From Novosphingobium percolationis (lineage in GTDB: Bacteria; Pseudomonadota; Alphaproteobacteria; Sphingomonadales; Sphingomonadaceae): DNA of 64,000 nt. Below the pieces are notes generated by a model. That model was not told where the DNA came from and searched no databases. It saw only the letters and a list, made by a program, of their open reading frames with translations. Shown in pieces: positions 16,957 to 23,780 of the stretch. The DNA lies in contig NZ_JAILYM010000001.1 in the NCBI RefSeq assembly GCF_020179425.1, forward strand, positions 930,001-994,000, in the 5' to 3' direction. Each line of letters begins with the position of its first letter. Position 1 is the stretch's first letter. Both the position numbers and the translations under genes were made by a program.

Positions 16957-18779
16957 CCCCGCGCCCGCGCCCGCTCGCACAGTCGTCCACATGGGAAGAG
17001 GCACCACTCTCTCCCTGGAGCCGGTTCGGCGATGATGAATGGCTGCTCGATATCCGCACCGCAGGTCGCCGGGCGGATCAGAACCGGTTCAACTGGGCTG
17101 TGCCGCCACCGGAAAGCTCAAAGATCAGCGCAGGCGATCATGGTCGCCTGATCCGCGCGACGAAGCACTTCCTCTGGTCGATGCACTACGATCCTCCATC
17201 AGGACGCAAACGGTCGTCGCCGGCGTCGATCCATCAGAAAGCGATGGTGCTGCGTTCGATCGTCGAATGGATGGCGAAGGAAGGGCTCGCGCGCTTCGCC
17301 GAGATCGGCCCTGACGCGATCGAACGGCTCTCCATATGCCTTCGCAGCCGCCCGTCACGCGGGGGCAAGGGCAATATCGCGACGGCCACGATCACCAACT
17401 ATCTGCTCGCGATAAAGGATCTCTACCGGCAACGGGGAAAGCTCGACGATGCGCCGCAGGTCGATCCCTTGCCGCTGGAAACGACCTATGAGGCTGCCGG
17501 CCACACCCGTGCAACTAAGGGCGCGATACCATTCATCCCCGAGCCGCAAGCGATCGCGATCCTGGCCGAGGCCCTACGGTGGATCGAGGATCATGGCGAT
17601 ACGATCGTGATGGCCGAAACGATCCGCCGCGACGCGCGATCGCAGGGGTTGCTGCGCGGAAAACGCCAGGCATCGGATCACGTCCGGGCTGCGCTGGAGT
17701 ACGCTTCGCTAGTCGGCCCGTCGGGCGAAGCGCTTGGCGGCGCCTATGCGGTTCGCCACGCCGCCACCCACCTCGTCGAAGCCTGCTACATCGTGATCGC
17801 GGGCTTCGTGGGCATGCGGGTCAGCGAAATCCTGTCGATGAAAGCCGGGGCAATCGAGTATCGCCCGATCGGCGAGAGCGGGGTCGATCAGGCCTATGTG
17901 GTGGCAAGGCTGTTCAAGACGGTCGACGATCCCGATGGCCGCATCGAGCGGTGGGTCGCTCCCGTTCCAGTCGTGCGCGCAGTCGATCTGCTCGAACGGC
18001 TGAGCGCGCCGCTGCGCGAGGCCTCGGGCCGCGACGAGCTCTTCCTGGTCAGGAACACGCAGTATGGCGAAATCGTGCCGGTGACGCACATGCACATCGC
18101 CTGGCGCATCAATGACTTTGCAGCCCGCGTCGGCGTACCCGATCATGACGGGAAACCTTGGCCGTTCAGCACCCACCAGTTCCGCAAGACCTTTGCCCGC
18201 TTCATTGCCCGGCGCGACCGTACCCAGCTCCTGGGCCTTGCCGAGCACTTCAAGCACACCTCCGTTGCCATGACTGCGCGGGGCTACGTCGGCAGCGACT
18301 TCGACCTCCATAGCCTCATTGACCACGAAGCCCGCGCCGAAACCGCAGCCGCCCTCGACCGGTTGCTCGCTGCCAAACGGCTCGGCGGCAAGATGGGTGA
18401 ACGCATCGTCGCTGGCAACGCCCGCTTCCGCGGCCGCGCGGGCGAACAGGTGCGCCGCGACTATATTGCGTTCATCCTCGAAGAAACGGACCTTCGTATC
18501 CATGCCTGCGACTATGGCTGGTGCGTGTTCCAGCAGGAGACATCCCGTTGCGGCGGCGAACTGCAACCGGACGAGGCCGGACGCGCTCCGGCGGTCTGCC
18601 TGAAATGCGCGAACATGGTGATCGAGGCGAAGCACGGAGCCTACTGGCGAGATCGCCAGAGGCGTAATGCTGCGCTGCTGGCCGACGCTAACGCCATGAC
18701 GGCTGCGGTGCTCAATGAAGCGATCGGACAATGCGAGCGGGTGCTCGCGCAAATCGGAGATGACGATGGGCAATGTTGA
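16953..18779 (+). CDS. tyrosine recombinase 3 of the trio
   Basis: A 608-residue recombinase with active-site residues R289 (GFVGMRVSEIL), H408-x-x-R411 (STHQFRKTFARF), H435 and Y445 (ARGYVGSDF). A C-terminal cysteine-rich stretch after residue 500 (ACDYGWCVFQQETSRCGGEL, VCLKCANMVI) looks like a zinc ribbon, a feature of large TnpB-type recombinases. It begins inside the end of recombinase 2 (ATGA overlap) and ends inside the small gene that follows. So two of the three recombinases look catalytically competent. Confidence 0.86.
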   Translation: MTPRPRPLAQSSTWEEAPLSPWSRFGDDEWLLDIRTAGRRADQNRFNWAVPPPESSKISAGDHGRLIRATKHFLWSMHYDPPSGRKRSSPASIHQKAMVLRSIVEWMAKEGLARFAEIGPDAIERLSICLRSRPSRGGKGNIATATITNYLLAIKDLYRQRGKLDDAPQVDPLPLETTYEAAGHTRATKGAIPFIPEPQAIAILAEALRWIEDHGDTIVMAETIRRDARSQGLLRGKRQASDHVRAALEYASLVGPSGEALGGAYAVRHAATHLVEACYIVIAGFVGMRVSEILSMKAGAIEYRPIGESGVDQAYVVARLFKTVDDPDGRIERWVAPVPVVRAVDLLERLSAPLREASGRDELFLVRNTQYGEIVPVTHMHIAWRINDFAARVGVPDHDGKPWPFSTHQFRKTFARFIARRDRTQLLGLAEHFKHTSVAMTARGYVGSDFDLHSLIDHEARAETAAALDRLLAAKRLGGKMGERIVAGNARFRGRAGEQVRRDYIAFILEETDLRIHACDYGWCVFQQETSRCGGELQPDEAGRAPAVCLKCANMVIEAKHGAYWRDRQRRNAALLADANAMTAAVLNEAIGQCERVLAQIGDDDGQC

Positions 18780-19206
18780 TGCGGATCCACGCGGGCAATC
18801 CGCGGCAAGGAGTTATCGGGCGGCGCTGGCAAGACTGGCGCGCGGCGAAGGTCGGCATCCCGACCACGCCGGGCGAGTTGTACGGATCACGCCGGCGTCG
18901 GTTGCGCGCGAGGCCGGGCGCAGCCGTAACCCGCTTTATACGAACCACCGCGACATCCTTGATGAAATCGAGGCTGCGGCCCATGCTGACGTGCCAGTCC
19001 GCGATCTCGCTGCCAGGCTTGTCGAACTCGAAAGCGAACTGGTCCGGCTGAAGGCCGAGTCCCGACTTCACGGCGAGGAGCGCCGCGAGCTTGCCAGTGA
19101 GAACCTGACCTTGCTTTACCGGGCGCGCAGCGCGGAGCAAAAACTGGAAACATACCTGCGGCGGACTGGAAGCGTCCCCGCGCAGGCAGCGGCGCAAACC
19201 GGATAG
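18766..19206 (+). CDS. small HTH/coiled-coil protein of the recombinase cluster
   Basis: A 146-residue protein overlapping recombinase 3 by 14 bases. The N-terminal half has a helix-turn-helix-like segment (ITPASVAREAGRSRNPLYTN), and the second half is a long coiled coil (LAARLVELESELVRLKAESR and onward). This matches the small TnpC/DUF6262-like proteins that accompany Tn554-type recombinases and influence integration. GGAG at 18755-18758 supports ATG 18766. Its 3' end meets the convergent arsH end at 5 bases distance. Confidence 0.7.
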   Translation: MGNVDADPRGQSAARSYRAALARLARGEGRHPDHAGRVVRITPASVAREAGRSRNPLYTNHRDILDEIEAAAHADVPVRDLAARLVELESELVRLKAESRLHGEERRELASENLTLLYRARSAEQKLETYLRRTGSVPAQAAAQTG

Positions 19207-19211
19207 GTCGC

Positions 19212-19964
19212 TTAGCCTGCGAGGGCTGCTGTCTCCACCGGTGTATCGACCGGGCAGTCGCGATCGACCCGCTCCGAGTAGCGATCTACCAGCTGTTCAG
19301 CATGGGGGCGCAGGAGGACCGTGAAGCGCACGAGCTCCTCCACGACATCGACAATCCGGTCATAGTAGCTCGACGGCTTCATCCGGCCTGCCTCGTCGAA
19401 CTCCTCGTAGGCCTTGGCGACGCTCGACTGGTTGGGGATGGTGAACATCCGCATCCAGCGGCCGAGCACGCGCAGAGTGTTGACGGAGTTGAACGATTGC
19501 GAACCGGCGCTGACCTGCATGACTGCAAGCGTTCGGCCCTGTGTCGGGCGCAATCCCTTGTAGGCAAGCGGCAGGTGGTCGATCTGCGTCTTCATGATAC
19601 CGGTAATCTGGCCGTGGCGTTCCGGGCTGCACCAGACCTGCCCTTCCGACCAGAGCGAGTGTTCGCGAAGCTCTTGCACCGCGGGATGGTCGTCACCTGA
19701 GACCTGGTCGGGGAGCGGAAGGTCCGACGGATCGAAAATGCGGGTCTCGCACCCGAAGAACTGAAGCAGCCGCGCCGCTTCCTCGACTACCAGGCGAGAA
19801 TAGGACCGCTCGCGCAAGGAGCCATAGAGCAGCAGGATACGCGGCGGCGGATCAAGCTCGCCAAGACCCAGTGCCGGCCGGAGGTGCGCATAGGTCGGCT
19901 TGAGTGACGGCAACCGGTCAGGCTCGGCGAGTGTCCGCAACCGCGCGTATGGCGCGCCGGTCAT
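19212..19964 (-). CDS. arsH: ArsH, NADPH-dependent flavin reductase / organoarsenical oxidase
   Basis: A 250-residue ArsH. The flavodoxin-like signature is seen in [20 protein letters not shown] (phosphate-binding GSLRERSYS near residues 48-56) and in [20 protein letters not shown]. ArsH proteins oxidise trivalent organoarsenicals and reduce quinones or azo dyes with NADPH, FMN bound. ATG 19964 overlaps the arsC stop (ATGA). It is the last gene of the arsR-arsC2-aqpS-arsC-arsH operon; order resembles the rhizobial arsR-aqpS-arsC-arsH operon. Confidence 0.93.
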   Translation of the reverse strand: MTGAPYARLRTLAEPDRLPSLKPTYAHLRPALGLGELDPPPRILLLYGSLRERSYSRLVVEEAARLLQFFGCETRIFDPSDLPLPDQVSGDDHPAVQELREHSLWSEGQVWCSPERHGQITGIMKTQIDHLPLAYKGLRPTQGRTLAVMQVSAGSQSFNSVNTLRVLGRWMRMFTIPNQSSVAKAYEEFDEAGRMKPSSYYDRIVDVVEELVRFTVLLRPHAEQLVDRYSERVDRDCPVDTPVETAALAG

Positions 19965-20398
19965 GCGACGCGGTTCCCTTCGGCATCGACGACCGGTTCG
20001 CCGTCTTCCTTGGCAAATGCGCCCTTCTGGCGCTGCGGCAGGAGATCGAGCACCTCTTCGGACGGGCGGCAAAGCTTCACGCCGAGCGGCGAAACCACGA
20101 GCGGGCGGTTAATCAGGATCGGATGAGCCATCATCGCGTCGATCAGGGTGGCATCGCTCAGCGTCTCGTCGGCGAGGCCGAGGTCGGCATAGGGCGTTCC
20201 CTTCTCGCGCAGCAGTGCACGCGGCGTCATGCCGGCACGTTGGATCAGGCTCTCGAGCAGTGCGCGTGATGGCGGGGTCTTCAGATACTCGATGACATGC
20301 GGTTCGATACCGGCATTACGGATCATGGCCACGGCGTTGCGGGAGGTTCCGCACTCGGGGTTGTGGTAGATGACAATATCAGACGTCACGCAGGGCAT
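19961..20398 (-). CDS. arsC: glutaredoxin-type arsenate reductase
   Basis: A 145-residue ArsC of the thioredoxin-fold, glutathione/glutaredoxin-coupled class. The catalytic cysteine is in [15 protein letters not shown] (about residues 8-22), and the arginine region reads [21 protein letters not shown]. It reduces arsenate to arsenite. ATG 20398 overlaps the end of the aquaporin gene by 20 bases, indicating tight coupling. The operon also has an unrelated LMW-phosphatase-type reductase, so two mechanistically distinct arsenate reductases are present. Confidence 0.93.
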   Translation of the reverse strand: MPCVTSDIVIYHNPECGTSRNAVAMIRNAGIEPHVIEYLKTPPSRALLESLIQRAGMTPRALLREKGTPYADLGLADETLSDATLIDAMMAHPILINRPLVVSPLGVKLCRPSEEVLDLLPQRQKGAFAKEDGEPVVDAEGNRVA

Positions 20399-21059
20399 CC
20401 TCACGCAGATCGGCTTCGGGGAAAAGCAGGTGGGCCACGCCGAGCGCGGCGAGCGCGCCTGCCAGCTGGCAGGCGATGAAAGCAGGTGTGTCCGAAGGGG
20501 CGATCCCGGCAAAGGTATCGGTCAACGCCCGGGCGAGCGTTATCGCGGGGTTGGCGAAGCTCGTCGATGAAGTGAACCAGTAGGCCGCGGTTATGTAGAG
20601 TGCGACCGACGCGGGCACCGCCTGGGGGCGGTGACGCAGGGTGCCGAGAATGGTCAGGACCAGTCCAAAGGTTGCGACCAGCTCGCCGGTCCACTGCCCC
20701 ATGCCGGTGCGTACCTTCGTTGAAATCTGGATCAGGTCGAGCCCGAACATCAGGTGCGCGGCCCAGACTCCGAGCACACCGCCAGCGAGCTGCGCCGCGA
20801 CATGGCCCAGCGACTGGCGTGTATCGAGTACGCGCAGCAGCCGGAACACCAGCGTCACCGCCGGGTTGAAATGCGCCCCCGAGATGGGACCAAGCATCGT
20901 GATGAGCACGTAGAGCATCGCGCCGGTCGCAGCGGTATTGCCGACGAGTGCGATGGCAACGTTCCCGCCCGCGAGGCTCTCGGCCATGATCCCGGAGCCG
21001 ACGACGGTCGCGATCAGCAGGAAACTGCCAACGGCCTCGGCCGCGATCGCGCGCTTCAT
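20379..21059 (-). CDS. aqpS: aquaglyceroporin (AqpS-like) of the ars operon
   Basis: A 226-residue MIP-family channel with six predicted membrane helices and both NPA boxes (HFNPAVT near 60-66 and FANPAIT near 170-176). In ars operons such channels let arsenite leave down its gradient, replacing ArsB or Acr3. No arsenite pump gene is visible in this operon, which fits that role. The start at 21059 overlaps the stop of the upstream reductase (ATGA). Confidence 0.9.
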   Translation of the reverse strand: MKRAIAAEAVGSFLLIATVVGSGIMAESLAGGNVAIALVGNTAATGAMLYVLITMLGPISGAHFNPAVTLVFRLLRVLDTRQSLGHVAAQLAGGVLGVWAAHLMFGLDLIQISTKVRTGMGQWTGELVATFGLVLTILGTLRHRPQAVPASVALYITAAYWFTSSTSFANPAITLARALTDTFAGIAPSDTPAFIACQLAGALAALGVAHLLFPEADLREDALRDV

Positions 21060-21547
21060 GCCGCGCCCTCCATGCGACCGAACTCGGCAAGGTGATCGGC
21101 GAGTTCGCGGGGATCGAGCTTCTCGAACGGAAGTGCCAGAAACGCCGCGACCCTTGCGGTCAGTGCCAGCCATGTGGCCTCGAACGCGGCGTCGACCTCG
21201 GCTTTACTGCCGTCGACGTCGGCAGGGTCGGGCAGACCCCAGTGCGCCCTGATCGGCGTTCCAGGAAACACCGGGCAGGCCTCGCCTGCGGCATTGCCGC
21301 AGACGGTGATCGCAATATCGATCGGCGGCGCGTCGGGACCGGTGAACTCGTGCCAGCTCTTTGAGCGGAAGGAGTTCGTATCGATCCCGCGCCGTTCGAG
21401 CAGGCGCAGCGCGCCAGGATGGGGCACGCCCTTGGGCCTGCTGCCAGCGCTGTACGCCCTGACCCGACCTGCGCCCAACTGGTTGAAGATCGCCTCGCCC
21501 AGAATCGAGCGGGCTGAGTTGCCCGTGCAAAGTACCAGAATGTTCAT
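21056..21547 (-). CDS. low-molecular-weight phosphatase-type arsenate reductase
   Basis: A 163-residue protein of the LMW protein tyrosine phosphatase/ArsC(thioredoxin) fold: phosphate loop LCTGNSARSI (CTGNSAR, residues 7-13) and a later VCGNAAGEACPVFPG with two cysteines for the disulfide relay, then HWGLPDPAD with the general-acid aspartate. It reduces arsenate through thioredoxin. ATG 21547 is preceded by GGGGGGA. It sits between arsR and aqpS. Confidence 0.9.
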   Translation of the reverse strand: MNILVLCTGNSARSILGEAIFNQLGAGRVRAYSAGSRPKGVPHPGALRLLERRGIDTNSFRSKSWHEFTGPDAPPIDIAITVCGNAAGEACPVFPGTPIRAHWGLPDPADVDGSKAEVDAAFEATWLALTARVAAFLALPFEKLDPRELADHLAEFGRMEGAA

Positions 21548-21573
21548 GATCCCCCCCGATGGCTTGCGTCGGC

Positions 21574-21942
21574 TCAAGCCGCGCCGCGCGCTGCCTGTTG
21601 ATCAACTCCGCACGACAGGTCGGACATGCAGGCCACGCCGCCGCAGCAATTATCGGTCAGGTAGCCCATCAAACCGTTCATCGCGGCAAAGTCCGCATAG
21701 TAGATTATCGAGCGACTCTGACGGCGTTGAGTGACGAGGCCCGCGTTGGCCAGTGCCGCCAGGTGAAAGCTCATCGACGACGATACCACCCCGAGCCGCT
21801 CAGCGATCTCCCCAGCGGGGAGTCCCTGTTCACCCGCCTGAACCAGCAGCCGGAAGGCGCCCAGGCGGTGCTCCTGCGCGAGCGCGCCGAGCGCTCGTAT
21901 AACGGCCGATGAATCCACGCCGGCATCTCCATTGTTCGACAC
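21574..21942 (-). CDS. arsR: ArsR-family As(III)-responsive repressor
   Basis: A 122-residue winged-helix repressor. The recognition region is AGEIAERLGVVSSSMSFHLAAL, and the metal site is probably the C-terminal cysteines in LTDNCCGGVACMSDLSC. This differs from the E. coli CVC site in the recognition helix and resembles the C-terminal site described for Acidithiobacillus ArsR. The only reasonable start is GTG at 21942, inside the operator palindrome, with no good Shine-Dalgarno; a leaderless transcript is possible. It is the first gene of the ars operon. Confidence 0.88.
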   Translation of the reverse strand: MSNNGDAGVDSSAVIRALGALAQEHRLGAFRLLVQAGEQGLPAGEIAERLGVVSSSMSFHLAALANAGLVTQRRQSRSIIYYADFAAMNGLMGYLTDNCCGGVACMSDLSCGVDQQAARGAA

Positions 21943-21955
21943 ATATCGAAATATG
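21942..21955 (-). promoter_or_regulatory. ArsR operator palindrome
   Basis: CATATCGAAATATG, near-palindromic (CATAT-N4-ATATG), resembling ArsR/SmtB operators. It overlaps the GTG start of arsR, so the operator, promoter -10 region and translation start are compressed. Confidence 0.55.
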
Positions 21956-21986
21956 GAAATGCCGTTGCGCAGTCAAGCCTGTTCGA

Positions 21987-22889
21987 TCATGCGGCTTGGC
22001 AGAGCGCGCTATCTGGCTGCTGGGCATGCATCCAGTCCGCTGCAGCTTGCGCCTTGCTCGCGAGCGTGAAAATCGCGCGGGCATCGGCCTTCAACACCTT
22101 CAGCCACGAGGCAATGTAGGCGGCGTGATCCGGTCGGGGATGGTGCGCGATACCAAGGTCAGCCATGATGAGTGCGGCGCCGAGGTCCGCGATGGCCTCC
22201 TCCGCCGCATATCGGTCCGAACCGAAACGACCCGCAAGATCACGGTCGCAACGATGCGAAGATCCCGTGGCGTGCAGACCTTCATGGTAGAGCGTACCGT
22301 AATATCCCGCCGGATCCTTGAACTGGGCGAACTCGGGCATCTGCACGCGATCTTCCGAAGGCACGTAGTAGGCCTCGTTGCCGCCGTGCCGGGTCGCAAT
22401 GCCAAGGTTGCACCAGAAGGCATCGGCGTTGTGCAGACGCGCATCGTCCGAGAGGAGGTCGATCATGGGTGCGGCGTAACCGTCGACCTGAGCCTCATTG
22501 AATACGCTGTATCCGCGGGCAAACATGCGTGTGCGGCCGCGGCCTTCCTGTGGGTCGTCGCCGCCATCCGCATCCTCGCCGCGCTGGTTGATCTTCCAGA
22601 AGACGATGGTGGTGGCCTGTTCACCCTTGCGAACCTGGGCACCAAGCGCCTGCCACTGGCGATAGCTTGCCCACCGCCCCGAGGTGTAGCCTGCCGCCTG
22701 CGCCGCGATCCACAGGCTCAGGATGTTGGATCCACGATAGGCCTTGCCGGTGCCAGCGTTGACGGGCCGTGAAGTGGCCGATCCATCGTGGTGCCAAGGC
22801 ATGGTCCACGAGCCCGCTCCTGCCTTGATCGCTGCCACGATCTCGTTGGTGACGCGGGTGTAGATATCGGTGCGTTCGGTGCTGCGCAT
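21987..22889 (-). CDS. ardC: intact ArdC-like antirestriction protein
   Basis: A 300-residue ArdC. The N-terminal DUF1738 domain (TRVTNEIVAAIKAGAGSWTM, then KAYRGSNILSLWIAAQ) binds ssDNA; the C-terminal zincin domain has HEGLHATGSSHRCDRDLAGR with the HExxH motif (about 208-212) and AAEEAIADLGAAL for the third ligand. ArdC proteins shield incoming single-stranded plasmid DNA from host restriction. AGGAG is placed 8 bases before ATG 22889, within a perfect dyad. It is 44 bases upstream of arsR, inside the proposed inserted element. Confidence 0.88.
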   Translation of the reverse strand: MRSTERTDIYTRVTNEIVAAIKAGAGSWTMPWHHDGSATSRPVNAGTGKAYRGSNILSLWIAAQAAGYTSGRWASYRQWQALGAQVRKGEQATTIVFWKINQRGEDADGGDDPQEGRGRTRMFARGYSVFNEAQVDGYAAPMIDLLSDDARLHNADAFWCNLGIATRHGGNEAYYVPSEDRVQMPEFAQFKDPAGYYGTLYHEGLHATGSSHRCDRDLAGRFGSDRYAAEEAIADLGAALIMADLGIAHHPRPDHAAYIASWLKVLKADARAIFTLASKAQAAADWMHAQQPDSALCQAA

Positions 22890-22891
22890 GA

Positions 22892-22909
22892 TCAGGACTC
22901 CTGTCCTGA
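22892..22909 (-). promoter_or_regulatory. dyad covering the ardC ribosome-binding site
   Basis: TCAGGAC-N4-GTCCTGA, a perfect 7-base dyad that contains the AGGAG of the ardC gene starting at 22889. In RNA it could hide the ribosome-binding site; in DNA it could be an operator. Confidence 0.4.
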
Positions 22910-23626
22910 AATCGCAAGGTAAACCCTGCGATGGTGCGGCAAAAGCAGCGCCGCGAAGCCCTCAGCCGCCTTGGCAACGAGGACACTTGCGATGTTACAT
23001 ACCTCATGCGCAAGCGTGGCATAGTAGTGGTCGTAGCCGCTGAACAGCGCCGGTGGCGGCATCGTCACCCGGTCGATCATCGGCTCGTAGTAGGCTTCGT
23101 CCCCGTGATGCCGCAACTGTGCCGGGATCGCCTCAAAGAAGGCGTCCAGTTCGTCACGCCGCCCTTCGGCCTCGACCGGGGCATCGACGGTCGCCGGGAC
23201 GGGATGGAACCGCTCGGGCAAACCATCGACCTGATCGGCGTTGAAGACTGCATAAGCCTTCAGGACGCGGCGCGCTTCGGTGGTCCGCTCACCAGTCGAC
23301 GGCTGTTCCACATCCTTCGCGTAAGCCTTGTAGAAGACCGCGATCGTTGACTTCTCGCCGCAGCGGACCTGCCCCCCCAACTGACCTGCCTGCTTGTACG
23401 TCATCCAGTAAGGCGAGACGAAACCCGCCATGTCGGCGATCATCCACAGCCAGAACGTATTCACGCCGCGGTAGGGGACCCCGCAGGCGCGCAAGGGGCG
23501 ACAGGTCGTGGTGCCACGCCAGGGCTTGATCCAGGGTTTGGTCCCGGCCTCAAGACGCGCGATGATCTCCCTGGTGATGCGCGCCGCCGGACTTTCGCGC
23601 GTCTCGCGCGCAGCGAACTTGGTCAT
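22892..23626 (-). pseudogene. ardC: ardC 5' fragment (N-terminal domain, disrupted)
   Basis: From ATG 23626 (AGGAGG nine bases upstream) about 207 codons match ArdC: ITREIIARLEAGTKPWIKPW, VPYRGVNTFWLWM, LKAYAVFNADQVDGLP, ending FSGYDHYYATLAHE. At this point, in the middle of the HExxH motif, similarity stops and 38 unrelated residues precede the stop at 22892. The missing C-terminal half of a closely similar subtype is at 13564-13926 on the same strand. The most direct reading is that one ardC was split by the 9.1-kb element between them. Confidence 0.78.
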
Positions 23627-23715
23627 GATGGTGTCCTCCTGATCGGACCGACAGGCAACCGCACCCGTCCAGCCCGCTTCGAGGAAGGCCACCTCTCCTC
23701 TGATCCCATGCGAAG

Positions 23716-23749
23716 AAGCGGCCCCTTCCCGATCGGGAAAGGACCGCTT
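23716..23749 (-). terminator. hairpin after the ParB-like gene
   Basis: 15-base arms AAGCGGCCCCTTCCC / GGGAAAGGACCGCTT (two mismatches) with a GATC loop, 30 bases beyond the stop at 23781 in the minus-strand direction. The tail is only moderately T-rich. Confidence 0.55.
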
Positions 23750-23780
23750 CCGTTTACACCTGCGCGCCTGTCAGGAGGGG

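Larger units (their letters stand above)
13909..23003. mobile_element. putative tyrosine-recombinase/arsenic element inserted in ardC
   Basis: About 9.1 kb lying between the 3' and 5' parts of ardC. It carries three tandem tyrosine recombinases and a small helical protein on the plus strand, and on the minus strand an ars operon and an intact ardC. Near each end is the heptamer GTGTCCT pointing inward (13930-13936 on plus; 22981-22987 as AGGACAC), and a further AGGACAC at 13962-13968. The recombinase-cluster-plus-cargo plan resembles Tn554-like and RIT elements. Exact ends are inferred from where ArdC similarity stops, so they are uncertain by roughly 20 bases on each side. Confidence 0.55.
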
